A program made the position numbers and the translations under genes. The notes below the pieces were generated by a model that made no database searches, was not told where the DNA came from, and saw only the letters and a program-made list of their open reading frames with translations. Below, piece by piece: positions 1-10,000 of a DNA stretch of 64,000 nucleotides (position 1 is the first letter of the stretch; the number at the start of each line of letters is the position of its first letter). Source of the stretch: Actinopolyspora alba (GTDB lineage: Bacteria > Actinomycetota > Actinomycetes > Mycobacteriales > Pseudonocardiaceae); contig NZ_FOMZ01000013.1 in NCBI RefSeq assembly GCF_900112765.1, positions 116,515-180,514 of the forward strand. Reading direction: 5' to 3'.

Positions 1-845
1 TCGGGACCGCACTCGTGCACCGGGCGCAGCAGCTCGTGGTCGCCGGGCAGCGCGATCGGCTCCCAAGGCGAACGCAGGCACAGGTGTTCGTCGATCACCG
101 TGAGACGGTCCTCGCGGCGGAGCGCTCGCACGAGCGAGCGCATCGTCGCCGGGTTGCCGAACAGCGGTCCCAAGGTCGTGCGCAACGCCTCCGTCGTGGT
201 CGGGTCCACGGCGGCCTGCCCACCGGTCCACCGTGGCAGCAGCGCCGTGATGTCGTCGTCCGACAAGGGCGGGAGATCCAGCACTGAGTCGGACAGGTCC
301 ACCAGTTGTTCGTGGGCTCCACGGGAGGCGTTGCCGAGCGTGGCCAGCACCACGCCGCCCGCGGCCCGAACGCCCTGGGCCAGCGAGGAGAGTGCGGAGA
401 CCGACTCCCGATCCACGTGGTCGACGTCCTCGAGCACCAGCACGGTGCGTTTCCCTCGTGCCAGCCGCGTCAGCGCGCGGGTCAGTTCGTGCACCAGGGG
501 CAGCGGGGTGAAATGCGTCGGGTCCTCTCTTGCGGGACGCAGCCGTGCCGCCGCCGCGACCGCCTCCAGCAGTTCGGGTTCGCGTTGGTCGCCCACTCTT
601 CCGCGCACGGCCTCCAGCAGCGCGTCGAACATTCGTGGCGCCGGTACGGCGGCCGAGACGGAGAGCACCCGCACGTCGTGTCGAAGCCAGTTCCGCGAGG
701 CGGCATCGAGCAGTGCGCTCTTTCCCGAGCCACTCGGTCCACGTACGACGAGCAACGCTCCGGTTCCGTCGGAGGTGTGAACGGTGCTGTCGAGCCGGGC
801 CCACTGCTCGTCTCGGCCGAGGATGGGGGTGTGCTCGCGAACCAT
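1..845 (-). CDS. LAL (large ATP-binding LuxR-type) regulator, N-terminal part; runs off the window
   Basis: The gene is read from an ATG at 845 leftwards, stays open to base 1, and gives 281 residues without a stop. The start is supported by an AGGAAGAAAG ribosome binding site just upstream. The N-terminus begins with the FGR/LGR-type box usual for LAL proteins (ILGRDEQW), followed by a complete Walker A (GPSGSGKSALLD, about residue 30) and a Walker B-like strand (TVLVLEDVDHVD). Family knowledge: LAL proteins are 850-1100 residue STAND-type ATPases with a C-terminal LuxR helix-turn-helix, often pathway-specific activators. The DNA-binding end would lie outside the window. It is divergent from the second LAL gene, 263 bp away. 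Its target, whether the secretion island or something further left, cannot be told. Confidence 0.85.
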   Translation of the reverse strand, partial: MVREHTPILGRDEQWARLDSTVHTSDGTGALLVVRGPSGSGKSALLDAASRNWLRHDVRVLSVSAAVPAPRMFDALLEAVRGRVGDQREPELLEAVAAAARLRPAREDPTHFTPLPLVHELTRALTRLARGKRTVLVLEDVDHVDRESVSALSSLAQGVRAAGGVVLATLGNASRGAHEQLVDLSDSVLDLPPLSDDDITALLPRWTGGQAAVDPTTTEALRTTLGPLFGNPATMRSLVRALRREDRLTVIDEHLCLRSPWEPIALPGDHELLRPVHECGP

Positions 846-1108
846 TCGTCTTTCTTCCTGGTGTAGGTGGGGCCGATGTGCGGTCACGTTCGTCGGAGGG
901 GCACGCCCGCACCTCGTTGTTATCGAGGATGTGAATGTCACACCAGTGTTGCTAATCATGATGCCCTAGATGGAGGGAGATCCCTCGCGTGGAGCACAAT
1001 GGATCACCATGAGATCGAGGCACGTCCTCCTGTCCGAAGTTCCGCCCCACATCGCGCGAGCGAACTCGGAGGGCGTGACCGCCGAGAACCGTCGTCGCGC
1101 GGAAATCG
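846..1108. promoter_or_regulatory. Divergent intergenic region between two LAL genes
   Basis: These 263 bp separate two regulator genes read in opposite directions, so both promoters must lie here unless the right-hand gene starts further in. The middle (about 915-965) is clearly less GC-rich than its surroundings, as expected for promoter DNA. I found no convincing -35/-10 pair. Confidence 0.45.
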
Positions 1109-3943
1109 GTGATCGACGTGGTTGACTCCTCGCGATGGGAGCCGCGTCCGGCGCCCTCCCCGGAACAGGGCGAGCGGTCGGTGACGTCGATGTTCGGCAG
1201 GCGGGCGCTGGTCGAACGACTGTGCTCCGGCGCACTGTCCGGCTTCCCACCGCTGACGCTGCTCACCGGGGAGGCGGGCAGCGGGCGTTCGGCAGTGCTC
1301 AACGCCGTCGCGGGCGAACTCGCCGCGGCAGGGGCCCGGGTGGTGTCCATACGCGTCGGGGAGCACGAACGGTCCACCCCGTACGGGGTGCTCTACCGTC
1401 TGCTCACCGCTGTGGAGGAGTTCGGAGGCCGGGAGGCCCCTTCCACACGGGACTCGGTGCTCGGTCTTGTCGCCAGGCTCAGCGCCGACACCGGTCGGGC
1501 CGGAGACGTCTCCGACCGGCTCGCGAACACCGTGCTCTCCTCGGTGCGCCGGTACGCGCCGCTGACCGTGCTGATCGACGACGCGCAGTGGACGGACACC
1601 GCCACCGCTTCGCTGCTCGGCCGACTCACCCGCCTGCTCGCCGGGCAGGGGTGTTCGATCGTGGCGACGTGGCGAATCGGGCACTCCACCGGTCAGGACG
1701 GGCGGCGTCGTGCCGCCGAGCCGGCTCGGCTGGAGGCCGACGGGTTCGCCCGGTTCGTTCCGCTGCGCCCGCTTACCCGGGCGCAGAGCGCGGCCTTTCT
1801 CGCCGATTCGGTCCGGGCGGTACCCGACGCCGAGCTCGTCGACCGGCTGCACACCGCGAGCCGGGGCAACCCCGCGGCGCTGCGTTCGATGATCGAGGTG
1901 CACCGGCAGGCAGGGGTGCTGCGGGTCGTTGACCAGCACGCCTACACGCGGCCCGCCGTGGAGTGGCCGTCGCTGTCCGAATCGCACCCCTTGCTCGCCC
2001 CGATCCACGAAACCGGTTCGGTGCGCTGGTCGGTGGCGCGGGCGATGGCGGTGCTGGCCCCGCTGGACGAGAACGCGGTCGGGCTGGCAGCCGAGGCACT
2101 CGACCTCGATCCGGAAACAGTGCGTGCCGCGCTGGACTCGCTCGTGACCGACCGGGTGCTGGTCGGAGCTCGCGGAGCCAGGCAGCGGTGGCGGTTCCGG
2201 ATCCCGGCGGTGCGGGACGCGCTCGAATCCTCACTGGGACCCTACGAGCGCCGCAGGCTCTGCGCGCTGGCCGCGACCGCCGTCTGGGACGGCGCCGCCG
2301 AACCGGTCGACGAGAATTACCTGCCGGACCGGCTGGCCGACGCGGGCAAACTGGTCGATTCGCGGCGTTCCGCCGAGCTGTTGCTGACGCGCAGCGTGGA
2401 GGTGATGTTCACCGACGGGCTGCACGCCGTCCGCTGGCTGCGTGCGGTGCTCGATCGGGCGAGCGATCCGGAACAGCGCGCCGTGGCGGTGCTCACGTAC
2501 AGCGCCGCCTGCGCGATCCACGGTCGGATGACCGAGGCCGTTGACGGTGCTCGGGCCACGTTGCTCGAGCACGCCGACCGGTTGCCGGTCGAGATGCTGC
2601 AGGAAGTCGCGATCGTGTACGTGACCGGTCTCGCCGCCTGCGAGCGCTGGTCGGAGTTGTACCGGCTGGGAGAGGGCGAACCGCCACCGGTGCCCGGCGG
2701 CCCGGCCAACGAACTGGTCACCCGTGCCTTCGCCCTGATCGTGCAGGGACGTTGGGCCGAGGGGGACCGGCTGCTGGCCGAGAACCAGCGGTTGTGGTCG
2801 GCGGCGAATCCGATCACCGCCGACTTCGGCCACATGTTCCGGGGTGGTGCCGGAGTGCTGCTGGGTGATCCGAGCACACTGCGCCGCTCCCTGGCGGATC
2901 CTGGGATCTGGTCCGCTTCGGAGTACCCGCAGCACCGCTTCGAGCAGGCGCGCTACGAGGTGGACATGCTGCTCCAGCTCGGCGAGCTGGGTGAGGCTAT
3001 GCGGGTGCTCGACGACCGGGAGCTCGTACTCGAACAACTGCAGACCCCGGACCAGTCGCTGGTTCTGCTGCTGCGGGGCGAGCACTCGGAGGGGCTGGAC
3101 GTCGCACGCCGCAGCATCGCGGACGGTGTCTACTCGGCACGTCCGTTGGCGCCGGTGAGAATGGCCCACGGTGCTGCCGGTGTGCTCACCGGCCGTGGTT
3201 GGCTGAGCCGGGCCCGGCAGCTGATCGGGATGGTTCGCGGCAGGCACCTCGGCCACGTGCTCGACCACGCCGAGTCGTGGGCGCTTTACGCGCTCGGGGA
3301 GGAGTCCGAGGCCGACGAGCTGCTGCGTTCCGGCCTGCGCTCGGCCGACGAGCAAGGCTTCGTGCTGGGGACCGACTGGATGTGGGCGGATCTCGCCGTC
3401 CGCGAGCACCGGCGTGGTGCTACCGGCGCTGCCGAGGAGTGCGTGCGTCGGGGCGGTTCGGTGGCCGAGGCACTGGGCACCGGTCGGTCCGAGATCGCCT
3501 GGCTGCTCTCCCGCGCCCTGGTGCACGGCGATCGGGATTCGGGCCGGGCCGCGGTGCGGCTGGCCCGCGAGCGTGCGATGCCGGAGGAGATGGCCTGGAC
3601 GTTCCTCCGGGCAGCCCGGTCCGGTGTGGACACTTCGCGGCTGCTGCCGGAGGCCTACGAGCTCTTCGGCGAACTCGACGCGTTGCTGTGGCGGGCCAGG
3701 ACGCGGGGGATCATGCGGGAGCACGACGTCTCGGTGCCGGGGCGCGGCGCGGCCACGACCGAGAACGAGCGACTGCTCGCGGTGCTGGTCACCGAGGGGT
3801 TGGGAAACCGGCAGCTGGCGACGGTGCTCGGCACCAGTGAGAAGAGCGTGGAGGGCAGGCTCACCCGGATGTTCGCCCGTACCGGTTACCGCTCGCGGGT
3901 GGAGCTGGCCGCCGCCATGCTCACCGGCGAGTACACGCCCTGA
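1109..3943 (+). CDS. LAL-type LuxR-family transcriptional regulator with atypical Walker A
   Basis: This is a 944-residue protein from a GTG start. An in-frame ATG at 1190 (MFGRRALVERL) fits the usual N-terminus of LAL proteins better and may be the true start. Near residue 50 the phosphate-binding loop reads GEAGSGRSAVL, with Arg where Walker A has Lys. A Walker B-like VLIDDAQW follows near residue 155. The long middle is helical TPR-like sequence. The last 60 residues form a LuxR helix-turn-helix (ERLLAVLVTEGLGNRQLA, then TSEKSVEGRLTRMF and YRSRVELAAAML). Family knowledge: such proteins activate secondary-metabolite or accessory operons. Its 3' end converges on the giant secreted-protein gene 120 bp away. 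Its target is unknown; candidates are the ESX island and genes left of the window. Confidence 0.88.
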   Translation: MIDVVDSSRWEPRPAPSPEQGERSVTSMFGRRALVERLCSGALSGFPPLTLLTGEAGSGRSAVLNAVAGELAAAGARVVSIRVGEHERSTPYGVLYRLLTAVEEFGGREAPSTRDSVLGLVARLSADTGRAGDVSDRLANTVLSSVRRYAPLTVLIDDAQWTDTATASLLGRLTRLLAGQGCSIVATWRIGHSTGQDGRRRAAEPARLEADGFARFVPLRPLTRAQSAAFLADSVRAVPDAELVDRLHTASRGNPAALRSMIEVHRQAGVLRVVDQHAYTRPAVEWPSLSESHPLLAPIHETGSVRWSVARAMAVLAPLDENAVGLAAEALDLDPETVRAALDSLVTDRVLVGARGARQRWRFRIPAVRDALESSLGPYERRRLCALAATAVWDGAAEPVDENYLPDRLADAGKLVDSRRSAELLLTRSVEVMFTDGLHAVRWLRAVLDRASDPEQRAVAVLTYSAACAIHGRMTEAVDGARATLLEHADRLPVEMLQEVAIVYVTGLAACERWSELYRLGEGEPPPVPGGPANELVTRAFALIVQGRWAEGDRLLAENQRLWSAANPITADFGHMFRGGAGVLLGDPSTLRRSLADPGIWSASEYPQHRFEQARYEVDMLLQLGELGEAMRVLDDRELVLEQLQTPDQSLVLLLRGEHSEGLDVARRSIADGVYSARPLAPVRMAHGAAGVLTGRGWLSRARQLIGMVRGRHLGHVLDHAESWALYALGEESEADELLRSGLRSADEQGFVLGTDWMWADLAVREHRRGATGAAEECVRRGGSVAEALGTGRSEIAWLLSRALVHGDRDSGRAAVRLARERAMPEEMAWTFLRAARSGVDTSRLLPEAYELFGELDALLWRARTRGIMREHDVSVPGRGAATTENERLLAVLVTEGLGNRQLATVLGTSEKSVEGRLTRMFARTGYRSRVELAAAMLTGEYTP

Positions 3944-3981
3944 GAAGCCGGGTGCTCGCCGGTCGCGTTCCCCGCACCGAT

Positions 3982-4039
3982 TCGCCGGTGGGTGGAGGGG
4001 CGCACCCGGAGGCGGAATCCCGCTCGCTCCCACCGGCGA
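3982..4039. terminator. Inverted repeat between convergent genes, possible bidirectional terminator
   Basis: TCGCCGGTGGG at 3982-3992 is perfectly complementary to CCCACCGGCGA at 4029-4039. This 11-bp stem with a 36-base loop lies between the stops of the LAL gene and the giant gene. No T-run follows on either strand, which is common for actinomycete terminators. The placement is the main support. Confidence 0.45.
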
Positions 4040-4063
4040 CGGTTCAGCGTTGTTCCCGGCGGA

Positions 4064-7000
4064 TCAACCGCCGTCCGTTCCACCCGAGGGCGGTGACGGG
4101 GCGAGGAAACTGGCCAACGCGCTCTGCGGCGGTGGTTCCGCTCCCGCGTCGTTCCCCTGCAACGGCCGGACCTCACCCGAGGGGGCGTCCTCGAACACGT
4201 CGCGGTAGCCCACCACGTGCTCGGCACGCACCCCGCCCGGGAAGACGATCTCCTTCTGATCCGGGAAGGGGGAGGCTATGTCCAGGGTGGCGTTGACGTC
4301 GATGCCTCCCGGGGCGCGGAAGGTGTAGAGGTAACGGTAGGTCGAGCCGAACACGCGGTCCGGGTTCTTCCAGCGCAGTCGGGACATCATCTCCGGATCC
4401 CTGGTGGCGCTCATGAAGTTGGTGTCCCGGTGGCCGTTGACGACGTAGTCCAGCAGATGTCGTCCGGTGCCGTTGCCCTTCGGCAGCAGCCCGCCCTCGG
4501 CGAGGATCCGCTCGGGTGGTTTGTTGCTGAAGTGGTACAGCTCCCCGTCGTCCTGGCGCCACAGCGCGTTCGGCAGCGTGAACCCGGTGTCGGCACCGTC
4601 CGGGGCGACCGAGTCCGCACCCTGTGGTGGCACCGGGGAGGCCGAGGCCACTTCGGGCAGGCTCTCGGTCCGGAACTGGCTGTGGCCGATCGGCTCGTCC
4701 GTCGACTCTCCCCGATACCACTCGAACACCGGTGTGTCACGCAGCAGCCTGCCGGTGGTGCTGCTGACGAAGCTCCCGTCCGAAGGACCCGCCTCCTCGT
4801 AGAAGGCCATCAGCCCCGATCCGCCGTGCCAGGCCAGGAAACCGGTCTCGGAGTCACCACGCACCTCCCAGGAACCGTCGTGGCTCCGGGAGACGGGCGC
4901 GAAGCCGTCACGCACCTCGGTGTACTGCTGCGGCGGTTGGGCGTAAGGGTTGACCGGTTCGTCGGGGGTAAGCGGGGCCGGTCGGGGCGGTATATCCCCA
5001 GCGGACTCGCTACCCGTCGGGAGCGGGATCGATGTCTGCCCGCTGTGGAGTTCGGATCGCACCTCCTCGGTGGTGTCTTCCTGGGGCTCGGAGGTGTGGG
5101 GCTCTTCCGAATCGACGGGTCGGTGATCGGAGTCGGTCCGTTCGTCGTGCTCTCCGCCTCCGGAACCCGGCTGCTCGATCCGCTCCGAAGTCGACTCCGG
5201 AGCCCGCTCCCCGGGTGATTCCCGGACCCGCTCCCCGGCCGTTTCGCGGGACGGTTCCGTTTCGTGCAGCCCCAACCGGATCAGTCCGTCCCGGTCCACT
5301 TCGAGCAGAATCGGCTCGTCCGGCCCGGTGCGCAGCGGCTTTTTCCATTCCGCCGGATTCTCGCCACGGTAGGACGGAGTCAGCTCCCACTCCGGTGTCA
5401 CCCGCACCAGGTAGCGGGTCTCCTCGCTCTTGTCCGTGGATTCCTCGCCGGTGGAGTTCTCCGCCGACTCATCGGTGTTCCAGTCCCCGAGGGTCCGGTT
5501 GATGCTGACCAGCCCCTGGTGCGGTCGCAGCGGTGCTCCCTCCAGTCCCTGTTGGCGGAAGTCCATCGAGCTCATCGCTCCCGCCTGGGCACCGCGTTGC
5601 GAGGTCGACTTCGTCTCCCGCCGCTCGGTGCCGGTGTGGGTCAGCGAGCCCCGCTCGATCTCGCCGAGCAGTTCGCGACGGCTCAGATCGGCGTTGATCC
5701 GCACCGACTCCAGGTGTCCTCCCGAGAGGTCGACGGTGTGGCCACCGGTCGACAGCGCGTTCCGCAGGTTCGAGCGCAGGTGGCCGACATCGGTGACGGT
5801 GTGCAGTCGGGAGGCGTTGCCCGGACGCAGGCCCGGCCTGGGCGGTTCCAGGTCGGGGTCGCCGTGGGCGAGCTTGCCGAGCTCCTCGTGCAACGCCGGT
5901 GCGGCGAACGGCCGCACCCGCACCTTCGCCTCCGCCGACCAGGCGGGCTGATCCGCCCGGTCACCCCGGCTCCGCCGGAACGAGCCGTCGACCCGGGTCA
6001 GGGGCTCCGGTGCCGGCCCGTCGACGGGCAGCACCTCGGAGCGGGGGACGGTGGAACGCGCCGCCCCGCGCAGCTCGAAGCTGCTGCGCCACGGCTCCCC
6101 GAAGCGGCGCGGGGCGAGCCGGTCGAACCACTCGCCGAGCCGGTTGCTGTAGGTGCCCGGCCGGGCGTAGGGATAGACCTCCATGTCGATGGTCAGGTCG
6201 TGCAGGAACCGCACCCCGCCCTCCTTACCGGTGGTGGTGGCGGAGTGCTCGGTGCTCGTGGTGTTCTCGAAGCCGCGTTTGTTGCCGTAGGAACCGGTGA
6301 AGCCGTGCATGTGCACGCTGCCGGGGTTTCCGCTGGTCCCGTAGAAGGGCGATACCCCGATCATGGTGTTGAAGTCCCACCCACGCTGATCGCTTCGTCC
6401 GGTGGCGCCGCTGTCGCCGTGCGAGTCGGTGGTGGCGTGTTCGGACAGCGTCCCCTGGTACCGCCCCGCACCGGGACGTGCTTGCAGCACCACCAGCTGC
6501 TCGACCTTGCCGAAGGGGGTGTCCCCGGTGAGGTGCACGTGCCGTCCCCCGTTGAGCATCTCCTCGACGGCGTTGTTGAAACCGTGCCTGCTGCCCAGCT
6601 GACTCAGCACGTCGTCGACGACTCGTTCGTTGATCGCGTCGAACTTCGCCACGCTCGGTTGTCGCTCCACCCGAGGTTTGCCCAGCGCCTCGTAGGCGAG
6701 GTCGAGCATCCGAGCGCGGGCACCGGGCCGCCCGTGCTCGCGGGACCACCCGTCCAGCCGCTGCCGCACCTGTTCCAGCAGCTCCCGTGCGGCGCCCAGC
6801 CGGTAGAGCTCGACCCGTCCGCTGCCCCGACCCACGTTCGCCGGGGGACGCACCGTGGAGCGTTCCTCGTCCGCCGCTCGTTCGGAGACGTCGTTTTCCC
6901 GGGGCGCCTGTTGCGTGGGACCGGCGGCAGTGCCCTGTTGATGCCCGGTATCGGTGTCCGACCGCTCGATGTTGTTCCGGTAGTGCTCGGCGTCCTCATC

Positions 7001-10000
7001 GGACAGCCGTTCGATGTCCGATTCGTTCAGCCTGCCGACCTGGTGCAGTTCCGAGGCGGGGACCCACACCTCGACGGCGTCGGGTACCCGTACCCATTTG
7101 CTCCGCTCGTCCGGATCGCCCCGGTGCAGCAGTCGGAAGGGGTCCTGCCAGGATCGCCGCGTCGAGGTCCGCACCTCGTGCACCGCGTCGTAGCGCACCA
7201 GGTAGCCCCGGTCCGAGTGGTGGTGCGAAGAGCCGCTCTTGGCGGTGTCGGCCTTCGAGGTCTCCGCGTTCTCGGTGGTGTACTTCCCGCCCGCCTCGAA
7301 GGACGGGCCGATTAGTGCCGCCGGGTTCCCGCTCGAGAAGTAGTGCGTGATGTCGAGGCCGAGCCGGTAGCTGCGGTTCCGCTTGGTCTTGGAATCCAGA
7401 CCCCGCTCCGCGCGCTCGTCGGTACCGCCGAAGCGGTGCGCGTCGTCCCTGCCGACCACGCGCGGGGTGTCCAGCCTGGTGGACAGGTCGGCTCTGGCGG
7501 TCAACTCCCGGTTGCCCACCATTCCACCGGAGTTGTGGCTCTGCAACCAAGTGGTGTCGCGGTGCAGCGCTGCTCGTTCGAACCGGGCGGCACGAGCATC
7601 GGTGCTGGTGAAGGACTCGACCTCGTCGAGCGCGGCGTTGCGTTCGTCGAGCGCGCCGCTGCTCCGGTCGCGGCTGCTGGTCATCCCGTGATCGACGGAC
7701 TCGTCGAAAGCCGGGGGCCTGCCACCGACGAACGGAGCCATCAGGCGACCCGGCCATCGTGACCCCGTGATCGCACCGAGCATGTCCGTCATGGTGCGGC
7801 GCAACCCCGGCACGGGTTTGAGCGTTTCCAGCTCGAATCCCGGGGGGAGGTGCCCTTCCCGGTCATGACGCGGTGCCCGGCCCCGTTGCCAGGAGTCGGT
7901 CGTTCCGCTCCGGCGGGTCTCCGCTCCGGTGTTCCGGTTTTCCCGCCCGGTGCCCCTGGTGTCCGATTCGGAGTGCGGCTCATCGAAGCGGGTCCCCGTG
8001 CGTTCGGGGGCCGACACCCGCACGTCCGAGTTGATCCTGCTCGTGGTGTCCGGGTCCGGCGGGTCCGACCACCGACCACCGATCCGCACCTCGAACTCGG
8101 TCGGGTAGCCGAACTCGTGTACCGGGGAGCTCTCCGACGACCGCTCGTAGCCGCTCAGATGTGAACTGGTCTCGCCCCGACTGCTCGAGGTCTCCACGGC
8201 GGCTTGCAGTCCGGAGAAGTTGTTGTGCTCGTCGGGCCCGATCGGGTTGGGGATCGAGGCGGGGGTGATCCCGCTGATTCCGGCCGTGGTGGTACTGCCG
8301 TGGCCACGTCCGGCGCTGTGCCCGTCGTGCCCCCCGAGCCTGCTCTTGGCCGATTTGCCGTCAGTGCTGCCCAGATATCTGGCCCCGGAGCGGTCCATCG
8401 TGCCGCGTACGAACACGTCCGGAGCCCCCGGGTGCATCGAGCCCAGTGGCAGGCGCAACCCGTCTCCACCGGTGATCTCCCCGGGATGGTTGCGGACGAA
8501 GGTGTTGAGCCGTTCGGCGAGGTCGGGAAGGTCCTTGCCCGGTAGCGTCCCGTCGGCGTGCAGCTTGCTCAGCACCGGTCCGGTGATGGCCCGCACCGTC
8601 TGTTCCGGCAGCCGGTGGTGGGCGTCGAGCCGATCCGGGACGCGGTGGCGGTCGATCCCGGTGGGAAAGGAATCCCGAGTCGACCCGTCATCGGTGTCGC
8701 GCGTCCACACCGTCGCCGCACCGTCCACCCGCAGCAGGCGCTCGGGTTCGTATCGTTTCGCCGATCGCGGGTTGTGCGGTTCGGCGTTCCCGCGGGTGGT
8801 GTGTTCGTCGTCCCGGTTCGGTTCGTTGTCGCCGGAGGCGCTCTCGTTGTCGTGGTGCGGTTCGTCGTTCGGGACCTCACGCTGTTCGTTTCCCACCCGC
8901 ACCAGGTACCGCGTGTCGAGGCGTTGTTTGCGCAGCCGTCCGCGGTAGTCGCTGGTGGTCTCGCGTTCGTGACCACTGGTGAGGGTGTCCTCGTTCCGGG
9001 TGCTGCGGATGTGCGAGACACTCGGTCCGGCCAGTGCCCCGGTCAGGCCGGTGATGTCGCCCCCGGCCACCCACAGTCCGCCCCCGCGCTGGCGGGTGTT
9101 CGCCTGCCCGGAGGTGGACTCCGCCTTGTCCTTGGCGGTGTGCTTGACCGTCCCCTCGACGTCGGGAAGTCGCTGGGCGTTCGCGCCGTCGGCGATGCCC
9201 ACCACGATCTCGGTCGGAGTCCGTTCACCGCCGAAGGCGAAGCTCCTGCGAACCGGCCCCTCGAACACTTCCTCGCCCAGCGAGTGCAACCAGTCGCGCA
9301 GCTCCCGGCCCGCTGGATCCCCGACCCGCAGTCCCAACTCCTCGGACACCGCGCGGTGGACGTCACCGAGACCGGAGAGCTCGACGTGTTCGATCTCGCC
9401 CGGGTGCCGCCAGGGCTCGGTCGAATCCCGTGCCGTGTTGTCCGGCCAGGTCAGGTGCACCTTCGCGTCGGCGGCCCCGCTCTGGGTCACCTCGTCGTTC
9501 CAGCTGAACCGGCCCGGGGTGCGCAGGGTGATCCGGTAATCGACCGTGTGCTCCGCAGTCCGGCTCGGCCTGCCGTGCTCGGTGAGCGTGGTGGTTTTCT
9601 CGTGCGAGTTCCGCGCGGTCAGGTCCGAGTCCCGGGAGTTGACCAGGCCGGCCACCTGCAGGTGCGTCAGCAGGTGCAGCCACGGTATCCGGATGTTGAA
9701 CCCTCCGGTCCCGAGCGGGGAGCGCTTGTTGGTGGAGCTGTGCTCGGCCTTGTCGTGCGTCCGCGAACTGGTGAACTCCTCGGTTCCCTCGCGCGAGTCG
9801 TTCCGCGCCGCCTCGCGCAGCCCGACCAGGTCCAGGCTGATCCGCCCGCCGTGCTTACCCGCCCGGGGGCCCAGCTCCACCTCGTAGCTACCCTCGGCCG
9901 ACTCGTGGAACCTCTTCCGCAGGTTCTCGTCGGAGAAGGCGATCTCTACGAAGTCCCGCAGATTCGGATCGCCCCGCAGTCGCTTGTTGCCGGCGAGCAG

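Noticed and set aside
5264..7315. Long plus-strand frame of 683 codons opposite the giant gene
   Set aside because: It is antisense to a coherent domain-bearing protein, is rich in Arg, Pro, Gly and Val as GC-rich shadow frames are, and has no motif. The same holds for 14132-17902 and 10337-12889.
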